A DNA stretch of 64,000 nt from Actinomycetales bacterium (GTDB lineage Bacteria; Actinomycetota; Actinomycetes; Actinomycetales; Microbacteriaceae), in assembly GCA_015654475.1 (NCBI GenBank), contig JAATGV010000001.1:1-64000 (forward strand), given 5' to 3'. The position numbers were made by a program, and so were the translations under genes. Positions 36,592-46,206 of this stretch are shown in pieces (position 1 is the stretch's first letter; the number at the start of each line of letters is the position of its first letter). The notes under the pieces were generated by a model. It searched no databases, had not been told where the DNA came from, and saw nothing but the letters and a program-made list of their open reading frames with translations.

Positions 36592-37098
36592 CTACTCGCC
36601 GTAACGCCCCGTTACCGGCTTCTTGGACGACCAAGGGAAAGCGATCCACTTGCTTGTATGCCGAAGCACGTAGTCCGGCTCGAACACGGTGGTCGGTTTG
36701 GCGTACAGGCAGGCGGTGCGCACCTCTGCACCGGTGTCGCGGAGGATCGCGACAGTCAATTCGAGGGTCTTACCCGAGTCGGCGACGTCGTCCGCGACGA
36801 GCACCTTTTTGTCACGCAACGCCGAGGTGTCGAGCAACGGCGGCAGCACGACGGGTTCGGGCAACGTTTCGGCGATGTCACTGTAAAACTCGACGTTGAG
36901 GCTTCCGCATACCTTTGTGCCGAGGGCGTATGAGATGGCACCGGCAGGGATAAGGCCCCCGCGGGCGACCGCAATAATGACATCCGGTATCCACCCGCTG
37001 TCAGCAATCTGCTTGGCGAGTTCTCGGGAGGATGCCCCGAAGTCTTCCCAAGTAAAAACTTCACGTTCGATAAGGGCCGGTTTGCTCGCACTGGTCAT
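36592..37098 (-). CDS. Purine-type phosphoribosyltransferase
   Basis: 168 residues of the type I PRT fold. The PRPP-binding loop is [21 protein letters not shown] (near residue 95), and [16 protein letters not shown] is the N-terminal loop. Such proteins act as xanthine/hypoxanthine/guanine phosphoribosyltransferases in base salvage; the exact base cannot be read from sequence. Directly upstream of ung, giving a small nucleobase-related pair. Divergent from the MFS gene. Confidence 0.88.
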   Translation of the reverse strand: MTSASKPALIEREVFTWEDFGASSRELAKQIADSGWIPDVIIAVARGGLIPAGAISYALGTKVCGSLNVEFYSDIAETLPEPVVLPPLLDTSALRDKKVLVADDVADSGKTLELTVAILRDTGAEVRTACLYAKPTTVFEPDYVLRHTSKWIAFPWSSKKPVTGRYGE

Positions 37099-37187
37099 GC
37101 GCTCGAATCTACCCCGAATTGTCGCGCGATGTGTCGCGACGACAAGACCGAAACATCCCCTTTACATGCAACCCCTAGTCTTCAACG

Positions 37188-38660
37188 ATGAATAAGCGCG
37201 TTGCATCGGTGACTGGCGGCCTCATTGGAGCACTGGCGTTTGTCGAGGTCACCAGCGGCATCCTGCAGGGCTACTACGTGCCGCTCTACAGCGATATCGT
37301 GCGCCACCTCGGCCTGGCGAGCGATGCCGACTTCAATATTTTCGAAGGCGCACAGCTGCTGCTTTCGGCACTGGTCGTACCCATTCTCGCCAAGCTCGGC
37401 GACATGTTCGGGCATAAACGCATCCTGCTCATTTCGACCGCGCTGACCGCCCTCGCCTCATGGGGTGTCGTCGCTGCTTCAGGATTCGTCGCCTTTTTCA
37501 TCGCCTGGACGTTGCAAGGCTTTTACACGGTGTGGCTTCCGCTTGAGATCGCCCTCATCTTCGATCGCGGACGCAAGTCAGGGTCTGCAGCTTCGCAGAC
37601 GCGCGGTGCCGCGGCCTTCCTCGTGGTCGCACTCGAGTCTGGTGCCATCGTCGGAGCCGTCGGTGCAGGAATCGTCTTTTCCGCGCTGGGCGGCAATGAG
37701 AACATCGCTGCTGCAATAGCGCCGACTCTCATGGTTCCGGCGATCGCGGTCTCGCTCGCGTTTTTCGCCATCCTGTTCTTCGTGCGAGAGTCGACGCCTT
37801 TGCCGGGCCGTTCGCTCGACGGCTTCGGCTTCGCGCTGCTGAGTTTGGCGCTGCTGTTCATCACCTCCGGGCTATCGTTCCTGAAATTCAACCCGCTCAA
37901 CACGTGGTGGGTGTGGGCACTCATCGTGGCAGGCATCGCGATGGTCTGGCCGTTCGTGCGGCATTGTCTGCGCCGTGACGACCCGGCGATCGATATTCGC
38001 GTGCTTCGCCAACCCACCATGTGGCCCGTGCAGTTATGCGCGTTCCTGGTCGGCATCAGCCTTCTCGGAGCCCAAACACCGCTATCCACCTTTGCGGGAA
38101 CCGATCCGGCACAGAACGGATTCGGCCTTGGCCTCGCCGCGGGTGCGCGTTCCATCCTGATCGGGGTGTATCTGCTCTCGATGATCACGGGCGCGCTGCT
38201 TTTCCCGCTGATCTCGCGGCTCACTACGCCACGACGGGCGTTGATCATCGCCGCGTTCTTCGTTGCCGCAGGCTACGGGTTGCTGATCTTCTCGCACGCG
38301 ACAACCGTGCAGGTATTCACGAACATGGTGATTGCGGGCCTTGGATCCGGGGTGCTGATGGGCGCGATGCCTTCCGCCGCTGCCGCTGCCGCGCCCGTCG
38401 GTCAGACCGGGATCGCCTCAGCGATGACGAACACGACCAAGACCATCGGCGGGTCATTCGCCTCATCGGTGTTCGCGATCGTGCTGCCAATCGGCGCGGT
38501 GCAGGTGGCCGGAAACACCGCAGCCGGCCTTGGCGGTTACATGATCGTGTGGACGATTTGTGCCGCTGGCGCACTGATCGCGGCCTTCCTGCTGTTCATC
38601 GTTCCTAAGGTCGCGTTCACAGATGAGGCTGTCGCGACCGAGGCACCGACAGGCGTCTAG
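37188..38660 (+). CDS. MFS transporter
   Basis: 490 residues with about 14 hydrophobic segments, as in the DHA2-type drug/H+ antiporters. The loop 2-3 motif is present as LAKLGDMFGHKRILLI, and RGAAAFLVVALESGAIVGAVGAG resembles the antiporter motif of segment 5. The C-terminal tail is acidic. Substrate unknown; multidrug or metabolite export is plausible. A hairpin follows the stop. Confidence 0.85.
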   Translation: MNKRVASVTGGLIGALAFVEVTSGILQGYYVPLYSDIVRHLGLASDADFNIFEGAQLLLSALVVPILAKLGDMFGHKRILLISTALTALASWGVVAASGFVAFFIAWTLQGFYTVWLPLEIALIFDRGRKSGSAASQTRGAAAFLVVALESGAIVGAVGAGIVFSALGGNENIAAAIAPTLMVPAIAVSLAFFAILFFVRESTPLPGRSLDGFGFALLSLALLFITSGLSFLKFNPLNTWWVWALIVAGIAMVWPFVRHCLRRDDPAIDIRVLRQPTMWPVQLCAFLVGISLLGAQTPLSTFAGTDPAQNGFGLGLAAGARSILIGVYLLSMITGALLFPLISRLTTPRRALIIAAFFVAAGYGLLIFSHATTVQVFTNMVIAGLGSGVLMGAMPSAAAAAAPVGQTGIASAMTNTTKTIGGSFASSVFAIVLPIGAVQVAGNTAAGLGGYMIVWTICAAGALIAAFLLFIVPKVAFTDEAVATEAPTGV

Positions 38661-38661
38661 A

Positions 38662-38697
38662 GCGACCGCCCGTAACGCCGTCGGGCAGGGTGGTCGC
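38662..38697 (+). terminator. Candidate terminator hairpin after MFS gene
   Basis: GCGACC (38662-38667) pairs with GGTCGC (38692-38697), and GCCCG (38668-38672) with CGGGC (38682-38686), making a two-part stem directly after the stop codon. No U-tract follows. The rest of the 198-bp gap before metY contains a weak TTGACC (38772) promoter-like box; I see no SAM riboswitch consensus. Confidence 0.5.
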
Positions 38698-38857
38698 GCC
38701 GACCGAGGCATGCATGCCGATAGGTAATGCCCCGCAAACTGCCACGAGTGTTGCACTTCGTGACAACGACCGTTGACCTGCCTAACCCGCCCTCCTTAGG
38801 CTCTCGCCAAAGCACGAAGCACTCCCCCAGCCTTTTCCCCACCCAAGGAGATCCACC

Positions 38858-40189
38858 GTGAGCACAGATCCAAGCACCTGGTCATTCGAAACCCGCCAAA
38901 TTCATTCGGGCGCGGCGCCCGATCCCACCACCAACGCGCGGGCAACGCCGATCTACCAGACAACCTCGTATGTCTTCAATAGCGCAGACCACGCAGCCAA
39001 CCTGTTCGCGCTTGCTGAGTTCGGCAACATCTACACCCGCATCCAGAACCCCACCCAAGACGTGGTCGAGCAACGCGTTGCCGCTCTTGAAGGCGGGACG
39101 GCGGCCCTCCTGGTCGCCTCCGGCCAGGCCGCCGAGACGTACGCGATCCTCAACATCGCGCAGGCAGGCGATCATCTCGTCTCGTCATCGTCGATCTACG
39201 GCGGAACATACAATCTGCTCAAATACACGCTCGCCAAGCTCGGCATCGAGACCACCTTCGTCGAGGATCAGGACGATCTCGATGAATGGCGACGAGCGGT
39301 GCGGCCCAACACCAAGTTGTTCTTCGCCGAGACCATCGGCAACCCGCAGGTCAACGTTCTCGATATCGAGGCCGTATCCGGGGTCGCTCACGAGGCCGGC
39401 GTGCCACTGATCGTCGACAACACAGTCGCGACACCGTACCTGATCCAGCCGATCAAGTGGGGCGCGGACATCGTCGTGCACTCGGCGACCAAGTATCTGG
39501 GCGGTCACGGTACGACCATCGGCGGGATCATCGTCGATGGGGGCACGTTCCCGTGGAGCGCGCATGCAGACAAGTTCCCCGGTCTCACCACACCCGATCC
39601 TTCGTATCACGGCGTGAACTATGTCGAGGCACTCGGCGACGGGATCGCATTCATCATCAAGGCCCGCGTTCAGTTGCTGAGGGATCTTGGCGGCGCCATT
39701 TCCCCGCAATCCGCCTGGAACCTGATCCAAGGCATCGAGACGCTCAGCCTGCGGGTCGAGCGGCACGTACAGAACGCCGTAGACCTCGCGGCATGGCTCG
39801 AGCGCCACCCCGACGTTGTCAGCATCAACTATGCAGGGCTCTCGTCGAGCAAATGGTATGCGGCTGGGCAGAAATATGCTCCGCGCGGCGTCTCCGGAGT
39901 GGTCTCGTTCGAGATCACTGGCGGACTTGAGGCCGGCAAACGATTCGTCGAGTCTGTGTCGCTCTTCTCGCACCTGGTGAACATCGGCGATGTGCGCAGC
40001 TTGATCGCGCATCCGGCATCCACAACGCACTCGCAGCTCTCCGCCGAAGACCAGTTGACGACCGGCGTGACTCCCGGACTGATCAGGCTTTCGGTCGGTT
40101 TGGAGGGCGTCGAAGATTTGAAGGCCGATCTTGAGGCCGGCTTCGCCGCCGCGCGCGAACTCAATGCTGCCCGAGAGTCCGTAGGATAG
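38858..40189 (+). CDS. metY: O-acetylhomoserine sulfhydrylase
   Basis: 443 residues; GTG start with AAGGAG upstream. PLP-dependent Cys/Met metabolism enzyme that turns O-acetylhomoserine and sulfide into homocysteine. PLP lysine K212 in HSATKYLGGHGTTIGG; FETRQIHSGAAPDPTTNARA at the N-terminus and the insertion FPGLTTPDPSYHGVNY are features of MetY rather than MetB. Followed by metX at 33 bp in the same direction; the pair forms a direct-sulfhydrylation methionine route. Confidence 0.96.
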   Translation: MSTDPSTWSFETRQIHSGAAPDPTTNARATPIYQTTSYVFNSADHAANLFALAEFGNIYTRIQNPTQDVVEQRVAALEGGTAALLVASGQAAETYAILNIAQAGDHLVSSSSIYGGTYNLLKYTLAKLGIETTFVEDQDDLDEWRRAVRPNTKLFFAETIGNPQVNVLDIEAVSGVAHEAGVPLIVDNTVATPYLIQPIKWGADIVVHSATKYLGGHGTTIGGIIVDGGTFPWSAHADKFPGLTTPDPSYHGVNYVEALGDGIAFIIKARVQLLRDLGGAISPQSAWNLIQGIETLSLRVERHVQNAVDLAAWLERHPDVVSINYAGLSSSKWYAAGQKYAPRGVSGVVSFEITGGLEAGKRFVESVSLFSHLVNIGDVRSLIAHPASTTHSQLSAEDQLTTGVTPGLIRLSVGLEGVEDLKADLEAGFAAARELNAARESVG

Positions 40190-40222
40190 ACCCACACTTT
40201 CCACCAACTCGAAACAGGACCT

Positions 40223-41419
40223 GTGGACCTCCAGACGTCTGAAGACACCATCCCGTCTGCCCCCGTGACCGATCAGGACATCCGGCTTATCGCCGGTCGC
40301 CCGCCGGTCACGGGGGCTTGGCGCGCGGGCGACCCGGTCGGCTGGCGTTCCTTTGTCGGCACTTCCCTCACCCTCGAATCCGGCACGGTGCTTCCCGATG
40401 TTCGAATCGCCTACGAGACGTGGGGCGAGCTCAACGAGGCGAAAGACAACGCCATCCTCATCGTGCACGCCCTGACCGGCGATTCGCATGTCGCTGGCAC
40501 CGCCGGGCCCGGCCAGCCCACCGAGGGCTGGTGGAATGACGTCGTGGGCGAAGGAAAGTATGTCGACACGACCCGTTGGTTCGTCGTATGCAGCAACGTC
40601 CTTGGCGGCTGCCAAGGGACGACGGGCCCAAGCTCGCTCGCACCGGACGGCCGGGAATGGGGCCTGAGGTTTCCCTCTGTCACCATTCGAGACCAGGTAG
40701 CAGCTCAGGTTGCTCTTACCGATGCCCTCGGCATCGACACATGGCACGCAGTCATCGGCGGTTCAGTCGGCGGCATGCAGGCTCTCGAATGGGCGGTCGG
40801 CTATCCCGAACGCGTCAGCCGGTGCGCCGTCATTGCTGCCCCGGCGGCCACATCCGCCGACCAGATCGCACTCAACTCGGTGCAAGAGCAGTCCATCGTG
40901 GCCGACCCAGAGTTTCGGGACGGCAACTATTACGACCGCCTTACCGGCCCACACCGCGGCCTCGCGCTTGCCAGGCGCATCGCCTTGTTGTCATACCGCT
41001 CGGCGCAAGAACTCAACGAACGGTTTGGCAGAACATCGCAGAGCTCGATTTCCCCGATAACGGGGCAGGGCCGGTTCGCTGTCGAGTCATACCTCGACTT
41101 TCATGGCAACAAGTTCACTCGGCGCTTCGATGCCAACACCTATTTGTACTTGTTGACCGCCATGAACTCTCACGATGTCGGCCGCGACCGCGGTGGAATC
41201 GCTGCGGCGTTGGCGCGCGTCACTGCACGTACGCTCGTTATCGGAGTGGATTCCGACCGTCTGTTCACTGTTGCGACGCAACAGCAGATTGCGGCGGGAG
41301 TGCCAGACTCAGTGTCGGGATCGCAGCCAGTTATCGTTTCGTCGATCTACGGGCACGACTCTTTTCTCATCGAGTCCGACGCGATCGGGCGCAACTTGCA
41401 CGACCTCGTCGAAAGCTGA
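40223..41419 (+). CDS. metX: Homoserine O-acetyltransferase
   Basis: 398 residues, GTG start with AGGA upstream. Alpha/beta-hydrolase fold enzyme making O-acetylhomoserine from homoserine and acetyl-CoA. Nucleophile Ser in GGSVGGMQALEW; GPSSLAPDGREWG; FAVESYLDFHG; the C-terminal catalytic His in YGHDSFLIE and Asp in VDSDRLF. It supplies the substrate of metY, and receives homoserine from hom at 3.4-4.7 kb. Likely a metY-metX operon. Confidence 0.95.
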   Translation: MDLQTSEDTIPSAPVTDQDIRLIAGRPPVTGAWRAGDPVGWRSFVGTSLTLESGTVLPDVRIAYETWGELNEAKDNAILIVHALTGDSHVAGTAGPGQPTEGWWNDVVGEGKYVDTTRWFVVCSNVLGGCQGTTGPSSLAPDGREWGLRFPSVTIRDQVAAQVALTDALGIDTWHAVIGGSVGGMQALEWAVGYPERVSRCAVIAAPAATSADQIALNSVQEQSIVADPEFRDGNYYDRLTGPHRGLALARRIALLSYRSAQELNERFGRTSQSSISPITGQGRFAVESYLDFHGNKFTRRFDANTYLYLLTAMNSHDVGRDRGGIAAALARVTARTLVIGVDSDRLFTVATQQQIAAGVPDSVSGSQPVIVSSIYGHDSFLIESDAIGRNLHDLVES

Positions 41420-41445
41420 CCTTCAGAGCCGACGTTCATAAACAA

Positions 41446-41463
41446 CCGGTTACTCCGAACCGG
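41446..41463. terminator. Bidirectional hairpin between metX and the convergent membrane gene
   Basis: CCGGTT (41446-41451) pairs with AACCGG (41458-41463) around a 6-nt loop, ending at the stop codon of the glycosyltransferase gene. It could terminate either transcript, but is short and has no T-run. Confidence 0.5.
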
Positions 41464-42801
41464 CTATTCCTTGATTGCCGACTTCGCCAGGTCGTTGTAT
41501 CGGTCGACCACCAGAATCGTTCGTCCACGTAGCGCGTCTCGCAAGGCAGACACGAGTTGTACCCCGCTCCAGATGAGCAGGAATACGAGCAGACCGTTGC
41601 GCAGCGACGTGACGATGACAAGTGCCGGGTTGAGCCACAAGAAGAACAAGTAAAAGGTCGGAAAGATTATCTGCGTGAGCAACGCGATGATAAGCACGTA
41701 CCGCGCGGGAAGCTCGAATCCACGCTGCTGCATCACCAAACCAACGATCACTGGGGCAGCAAGCCACGCCATGAACTGCGGGGAGCCAACCTTATTGAAC
41801 ACGATAAGAGTCAGCGCAAGACCGAGCATAAGAGGAGGCAGTATGCGGCGCACCCGCGCACCACTGCGCCTGGCAAAATAGGCGATGCCGCACAGCACCG
41901 CCGCTGAAATCACCATCAGGGGCGAGAGCAGATCATTCACAAGAACGGCACCAGTGCCGTAAATCTCGTTGGTCAGCAAATGTGAGTTCCACACAATGCC
42001 GGCCTTGCCCCCAAGCGCACCAATCCAAAGGAACGGCGTCGCCGCAACCGCCTCTGCCTGGATACCACGGTCGTTTTGCGACGTGATGAAACCGAGAATG
42101 ACACTGAGCTTGGCGCCGAGCGCCATGTACACGACGATGAGCCCAACGGTGAAGACGACGGCTCCGGCCAAGATCGACCACCGACGGCGCAACACCACGA
42201 ACAAAGCACCAAACACGGCTATCGGCCAAATCTTGATCCACCCAGCCAGGGCGATCAACGCACCGCTGATCGCAGGCCTGCGCCACAACCACGTCAAGGC
42301 GACGATGGTAATAGGAACGCTCACCGCGTCGACACGGCCGATGGCAACCGGCCCGAGCAGGAGGATGAACGCGGCCCACCACCAGCACAGCCACAGCCGC
42401 TGCGTGTTTCTCGGATTCCAACCGAGGATGGCAAGGACCGCCACCGAGTTGAGAATGAATACGATCGCCATCCAGGTGGTGAAATAAAGCTGTGCGCCAA
42501 ACACTGCAGGGACAAGGATCACGGGGAGAGCAGCACCTGGGTAGACAAAAGTGGTGTCTATAGCTGGCCACACACCGGTGACCACCGCCTTCTGAACTTG
42601 ACTCAGGTACCAGAACACATCCCCGAGCCCGCCGAGGAAGTACCCGCTGAGCGCAAGCGCAACATGGATTACGAAAAAGACGACCCAAAACGCCCGCGGG
42701 CTTCGGGTGATCTGACGCAACCCGGCCCTTCGTTCAGGCTCGTCGAGCTCCGGCTCACTGGTCTTGATTTCTGCGGTCGGCACCGGAACATAGTAGCCCA
42801 C
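41464..42801 (-). CDS. Polytopic membrane protein, probable GT-C-type glycosyltransferase
   Basis: 445 residues with about ten or eleven transmembrane helices. The first outer loop after helix 1 (GGLGDVFWYLSQVQKAVVTG) carries an Asp as in GT-C enzymes; GRVDAVSVPITIVALTWLWRR and GWIKIWPIAVFGALFVVLRR are reminiscent of polyprenol-phosphate-mannose-dependent mannosyltransferases (DUF2029-type). That suggests a role in lipoglycan or wall glycan assembly. The family assignment is moderate and no partner gene is adjacent. Divergent from pflB with 174 bp between. Confidence 0.7.
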   Translation of the reverse strand: MGYYVPVPTAEIKTSEPELDEPERRAGLRQITRSPRAFWVVFFVIHVALALSGYFLGGLGDVFWYLSQVQKAVVTGVWPAIDTTFVYPGAALPVILVPAVFGAQLYFTTWMAIVFILNSVAVLAILGWNPRNTQRLWLCWWWAAFILLLGPVAIGRVDAVSVPITIVALTWLWRRPAISGALIALAGWIKIWPIAVFGALFVVLRRRWSILAGAVVFTVGLIVVYMALGAKLSVILGFITSQNDRGIQAEAVAATPFLWIGALGGKAGIVWNSHLLTNEIYGTGAVLVNDLLSPLMVISAAVLCGIAYFARRSGARVRRILPPLMLGLALTLIVFNKVGSPQFMAWLAAPVIVGLVMQQRGFELPARYVLIIALLTQIIFPTFYLFFLWLNPALVIVTSLRNGLLVFLLIWSGVQLVSALRDALRGRTILVVDRYNDLAKSAIKE

Positions 42802-42814
42802 CCGGTCACCCTAG

Positions 42815-42830
42815 TTGTGGAAATACACAA
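42815..42830. promoter_or_regulatory. TTGTG-N6-CACAA palindrome upstream of pflB
   Basis: A perfect 5-bp inverted repeat (42815-42819 and 42826-42830) lies 145 bp before pflB and 14 bp before the divergent membrane-protein gene. Half-sites look like those of Rex or Crp/Fnr regulators, but the spacer is 2 bp shorter than either consensus. A -10-like TATAAAT is at 42869-42875. Redox control of pflB is a hypothesis. Confidence 0.4.
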
Positions 42831-42975
42831 AAGCGTTACCTCAATAGGCCTTAGTGAACGTGGCGTTCTATAAATACTTTTTGCCTCGATGCCGACCCGG
42901 ATAACGTATTACTCATAGGGCGGCAACAGGCTGCCAGCGCATTCACCACAATGGAGCAGGAAAGGGGCGCATCGC

Positions 42976-45264
42976 ATGACGATCGTCAACGATATCGGCC
43001 AGAACAAGGGCCACGAAGAAAAGTCCCCTGCCGAGATCGCTTGGGCAGGCTTTACCGGAGACGCATGGCGACAAGCCATCGACGTCCGCGACTTTATCCA
43101 GTGCAACTACACACCATTCGACGGCGACGCACAGTTCCTCGCCGGGCCAACCGCCAAGACACTCGCCGTCTGGGACACACTCGAGAAGAAGTACCTTTCC
43201 GTTGAGCGCAAGAAGCGCGTGTTCGACGTAGACGTCGACATCCCCGCCGATATCGACGCCTTCCCAGCCGGCTACATCTGCAAAGAAGACGACGTTATCG
43301 TTGGCCTGCAGACCGACGTTCCCCTCAAGCGCGCGATGATGCCGAATGGTGGATGGCGCATGGTTGAGGTGGCCATCAAAGAGGCAGGCAAAGAGCCGAA
43401 CCCTGCTATCAAGGAAATCTTCACCAAGTACCGCAAGACACACAACGAAGGCGTCTTCGATATCTACACCCCGCGCATCCGCGCAGCCCGCTCCTCACAC
43501 ATCATCACCGGTCTTCCCGACGCATACGGCCGCGGCCGTATTATCGGCGACTACCGTCGCGTCGCGCTCTACGGGGTCGACTTCCTCATCGAACAGAAGA
43601 AGAAAGACCGCGATTCCGTTGTCGATCAGCCGTTCAGCGCTGAATGGGCCCGTTTCCGCGAGGAGCACAGCGATCAGATCAAGGCTCTCCAGAAGCTGAA
43701 GACGATGGCCGCGTTCTACGGCTTCGACATCTCCGGCCCAGCAAAGACGGCTAAAGAGGCTGTCCAGTGGACCTACTTCGGATACCTCGGTTCAGTCAAG
43801 TCACAAGACGGTGCCGCCATGTCGATCGGCCGCCTCTCCAGCTTCTTCGACATCTACTTCGAGCGCGACCTCGCATCCGGCCTGCTCACAGAAGAAGGCG
43901 CACAAGAGATCATCGACTCGCTCGTCCTCAAACTGCGCATCGTGCGGTTCCTGCGCACCATCGACTACGACCAGATCTTCTCGGGCGACCCGTACTGGGC
44001 AACCTGGTCAGACGCCGGCTTCGGCGACGACGGACGCCACATGGTCACCAAGACGGCGTTCCGCCTGTTGCAGACTCTTCGCAACCTCGGCCCGGCCCCC
44101 GAGCCGAACATCACCGTGTTCTGGGATCCAAAGCTTCCCGCAGGCTACAAAGAGTTCTGCGCAGCGATCAGCATCGAGACTTCGTCCATCCAGTACGAGT
44201 CCGACGCACAGATTCGCGAGCACTGGGGCGACGATGCAGCAATTGCTTGCTGCGTTTCCCCCATGCGCGTCGGCAAGCAGATGCAGTTCTTCGGCGCTCG
44301 CGTCAACGCCGCCAAGGCGCTGCTGTATGCGATCAACGGTGGTCGCGACGAAATGACCGGCAAGCAGGTTGTCACCGGCCTTGAAGGAATCGCCGGAGAC
44401 GGCCCCCTCGATTACGACGAGGTGTGGGCGAAGTACGATGCCATGCTGCAGTGGGTTGTCGAGACCTATGTCGAGGCGCTCAACATCATCCATTACAGCC
44501 ACGACAAGTACGCTTACGAGGCCATCGAGATGGCGCTGCACGACAAAGACGTGCTGCGTACCCTCGGCTGCGGTATCGCAGGATTGTCCATCGTCGCCGA
44601 CAGCCTCTCGGCCATCAAGTATGCAACCGTCACACCGGTTCGCGATGAGACCGGTCTTGTGATCGACTATGTCACCGAGGGCGAGTTCCCCACATACGGT
44701 AACGACGACGATCGGGCCGACGAGATCGCCGAACTGGTTGTCCACACCGTCATGGATAAGATCCGTAAGCTGCCGACATACCGCGACGCCGTGCCGACCC
44801 AGTCTGTGCTGACCATCACCTCGAATGTCGTCTATGGCAAGGCCACTGGCGCGTTCCCCTCCGGTCACAAGAAGGGCACCCCGTTCGCTCCTGGTGCAAA
44901 CCCGGAGAACGGCATGGATACGCACGGAATGGTTGCAAGCATGCTTTCCGTAGGCAAGCTCGACTACAACGATGCGCTCGATGGCATCTCGCTGACAAAC
45001 ACCATCACCCCTGCCGGCCTTGGCCGCACCGCGGGCGAGCGTGTCCAGAACCTCGTCGGCATCCTCGATGCCGGCATGGGCGAAGGCCTCTACCACGCGA
45101 ACATCAACGTGCTCAATCGTGAGACGTTGGAAGACGCCATGGAGCACCCGGAGAACTACCCGAACTTGACCATTCGAGTCTCGGGCTACGCCGTGAACTT
45201 CGTGAGGCTCACGCGTGAGCAGCAGCTCGATGTTCTGAGCCGCACGTTCCACCACGGCGCGTAA
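42976..45264 (+). CDS. pflB: Formate C-acetyltransferase (pyruvate formate-lyase)
   Basis: 762 residues, full length. Glycyl-radical enzyme splitting pyruvate with CoA to acetyl-CoA and formate under anoxia. The catalytic cysteine pair is C425-C426 in IACCVSPM and the radical glycine is G737 in RVSGYAVNF; both intact. GGAAAGGGG precedes ATG. Codon use looks even and the gene sits in a normal context. PFL is uncommon in Micrococcales, so this implies mixed-acid fermentation or acquisition by transfer. The activase follows 24 bp downstream. Confidence 0.98.
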   Translation: MTIVNDIGQNKGHEEKSPAEIAWAGFTGDAWRQAIDVRDFIQCNYTPFDGDAQFLAGPTAKTLAVWDTLEKKYLSVERKKRVFDVDVDIPADIDAFPAGYICKEDDVIVGLQTDVPLKRAMMPNGGWRMVEVAIKEAGKEPNPAIKEIFTKYRKTHNEGVFDIYTPRIRAARSSHIITGLPDAYGRGRIIGDYRRVALYGVDFLIEQKKKDRDSVVDQPFSAEWARFREEHSDQIKALQKLKTMAAFYGFDISGPAKTAKEAVQWTYFGYLGSVKSQDGAAMSIGRLSSFFDIYFERDLASGLLTEEGAQEIIDSLVLKLRIVRFLRTIDYDQIFSGDPYWATWSDAGFGDDGRHMVTKTAFRLLQTLRNLGPAPEPNITVFWDPKLPAGYKEFCAAISIETSSIQYESDAQIREHWGDDAAIACCVSPMRVGKQMQFFGARVNAAKALLYAINGGRDEMTGKQVVTGLEGIAGDGPLDYDEVWAKYDAMLQWVVETYVEALNIIHYSHDKYAYEAIEMALHDKDVLRTLGCGIAGLSIVADSLSAIKYATVTPVRDETGLVIDYVTEGEFPTYGNDDDRADEIAELVVHTVMDKIRKLPTYRDAVPTQSVLTITSNVVYGKATGAFPSGHKKGTPFAPGANPENGMDTHGMVASMLSVGKLDYNDALDGISLTNTITPAGLGRTAGERVQNLVGILDAGMGEGLYHANINVLNRETLEDAMEHPENYPNLTIRVSGYAVNFVRLTREQQLDVLSRTFHHGA

Positions 45265-45288
45265 CAAGCACACCAGCAAAAAAACACA

Positions 45289-46146
45289 ATGACGAGCGTC
45301 GCACTTGGAGTGCCCACCCTTCGCAAAGACAACGGTCTTGACGATGCGGAGTATGGGCACTCCGGTGTCGACCTCGATCTGCATAGCCAAGAGATGAAGG
45401 CTATGCGTGCGGGCGAAGTGGCGAGTGTGCACTCCTGGGAGCTGGTGACCGCCGTTGACGGCCCCGGCACGCGAATGACATTGTTCCTCTCGGGATGCCC
45501 GCTGAACTGCCTGTATTGCCACAACCCCGACACATTAAAGATGAAGGACGGCCTGGTCTACTCGTTCGACGAGATCTGGGACCGGGTAAGTCGCTACCGC
45601 GGCATCATGCGCGCAACGGGCGGCGGGCTCACCATCTCCGGTGGCGAGCCGCTCATGCAGCCGCAGTTCGTTTCACGCCTGCTCGCAAAGTGCCAGGAAG
45701 CGGGTATTCATACTGCTCTCGACACCTCGGGGTTTCTCGGGCGCCGTGCGACAGACGCGATGCTCGACAATCTCAACCTCGTGTTGCTGGACGTCAAGTC
45801 TGGCATTCCTGCGACATACAAGTACGTCACCGGGCGCGAGCTGCAGCCCACCATCGACTTCGGAACCCGCCTCTCAGAACACGGCAACGCCATGTGGGTG
45901 CGCTTTGTTCTTGTGCCGGGCCTTACGGATGCGGTTGAGAATGTGGAGGCCGTGGCCGAGATCGTCTCCAACTGGAAAACTGTCGAGCGACTTGAGATTC
46001 TGCCGTTCCATCAGATGGGCGAGCAGAAGTGGGAGGAACTCGGGATGACCTACACACTTGGCGACGTGCATCCACCGACCACCGCTTTGATCGAACGGGT
46101 TCGCGCCCAGTTCGAAGCGCACGGACTGCCCGTCACTGTCGGCTAG
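45289..46146 (+). CDS. pflA: Pyruvate formate-lyase activating enzyme
   Basis: 285 residues. Radical-SAM protein that installs the glycyl radical on PflB. The cluster cysteines are C70, C74 and C77 in SGCPLNCLYCHNPD; GGGLTISGGEPLMQPQF is the SAM-binding GGE motif. ATG 45289 has no clear ribosome site and gives a ~35-residue extension before the family start (EVASVHSWELVTAVDGPG), so an internal ATG near 45394 is possible, or translation depends on coupling with pflB. Confidence 0.96.
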   Translation: MTSVALGVPTLRKDNGLDDAEYGHSGVDLDLHSQEMKAMRAGEVASVHSWELVTAVDGPGTRMTLFLSGCPLNCLYCHNPDTLKMKDGLVYSFDEIWDRVSRYRGIMRATGGGLTISGGEPLMQPQFVSRLLAKCQEAGIHTALDTSGFLGRRATDAMLDNLNLVLLDVKSGIPATYKYVTGRELQPTIDFGTRLSEHGNAMWVRFVLVPGLTDAVENVEAVAEIVSNWKTVERLEILPFHQMGEQKWEELGMTYTLGDVHPPTTALIERVRAQFEAHGLPVTVG

Positions 46147-46206
46147 CATCCCGCAGACCGCGATACTGGTCACCCCCAGTTCGGCTGCTCATGCGCCGCC
46201 GAACGT

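Noticed and set aside
38661-38857. SAM riboswitch upstream of metY
   Set aside because: The actinobacterial SAM-IV core sequences and the SAM-I/II consensus are not visible; only a simple terminator-like hairpin is.
39185-40747. Long open frame on the minus strand opposite metY-metX
   Set aside because: It is a shadow of GC-rich coding sequence on the plus strand and has no family features.
44008-45522. Long minus-strand open frame opposite pflB
   Set aside because: Antisense shadow of pflB, whose motifs prove the plus strand.
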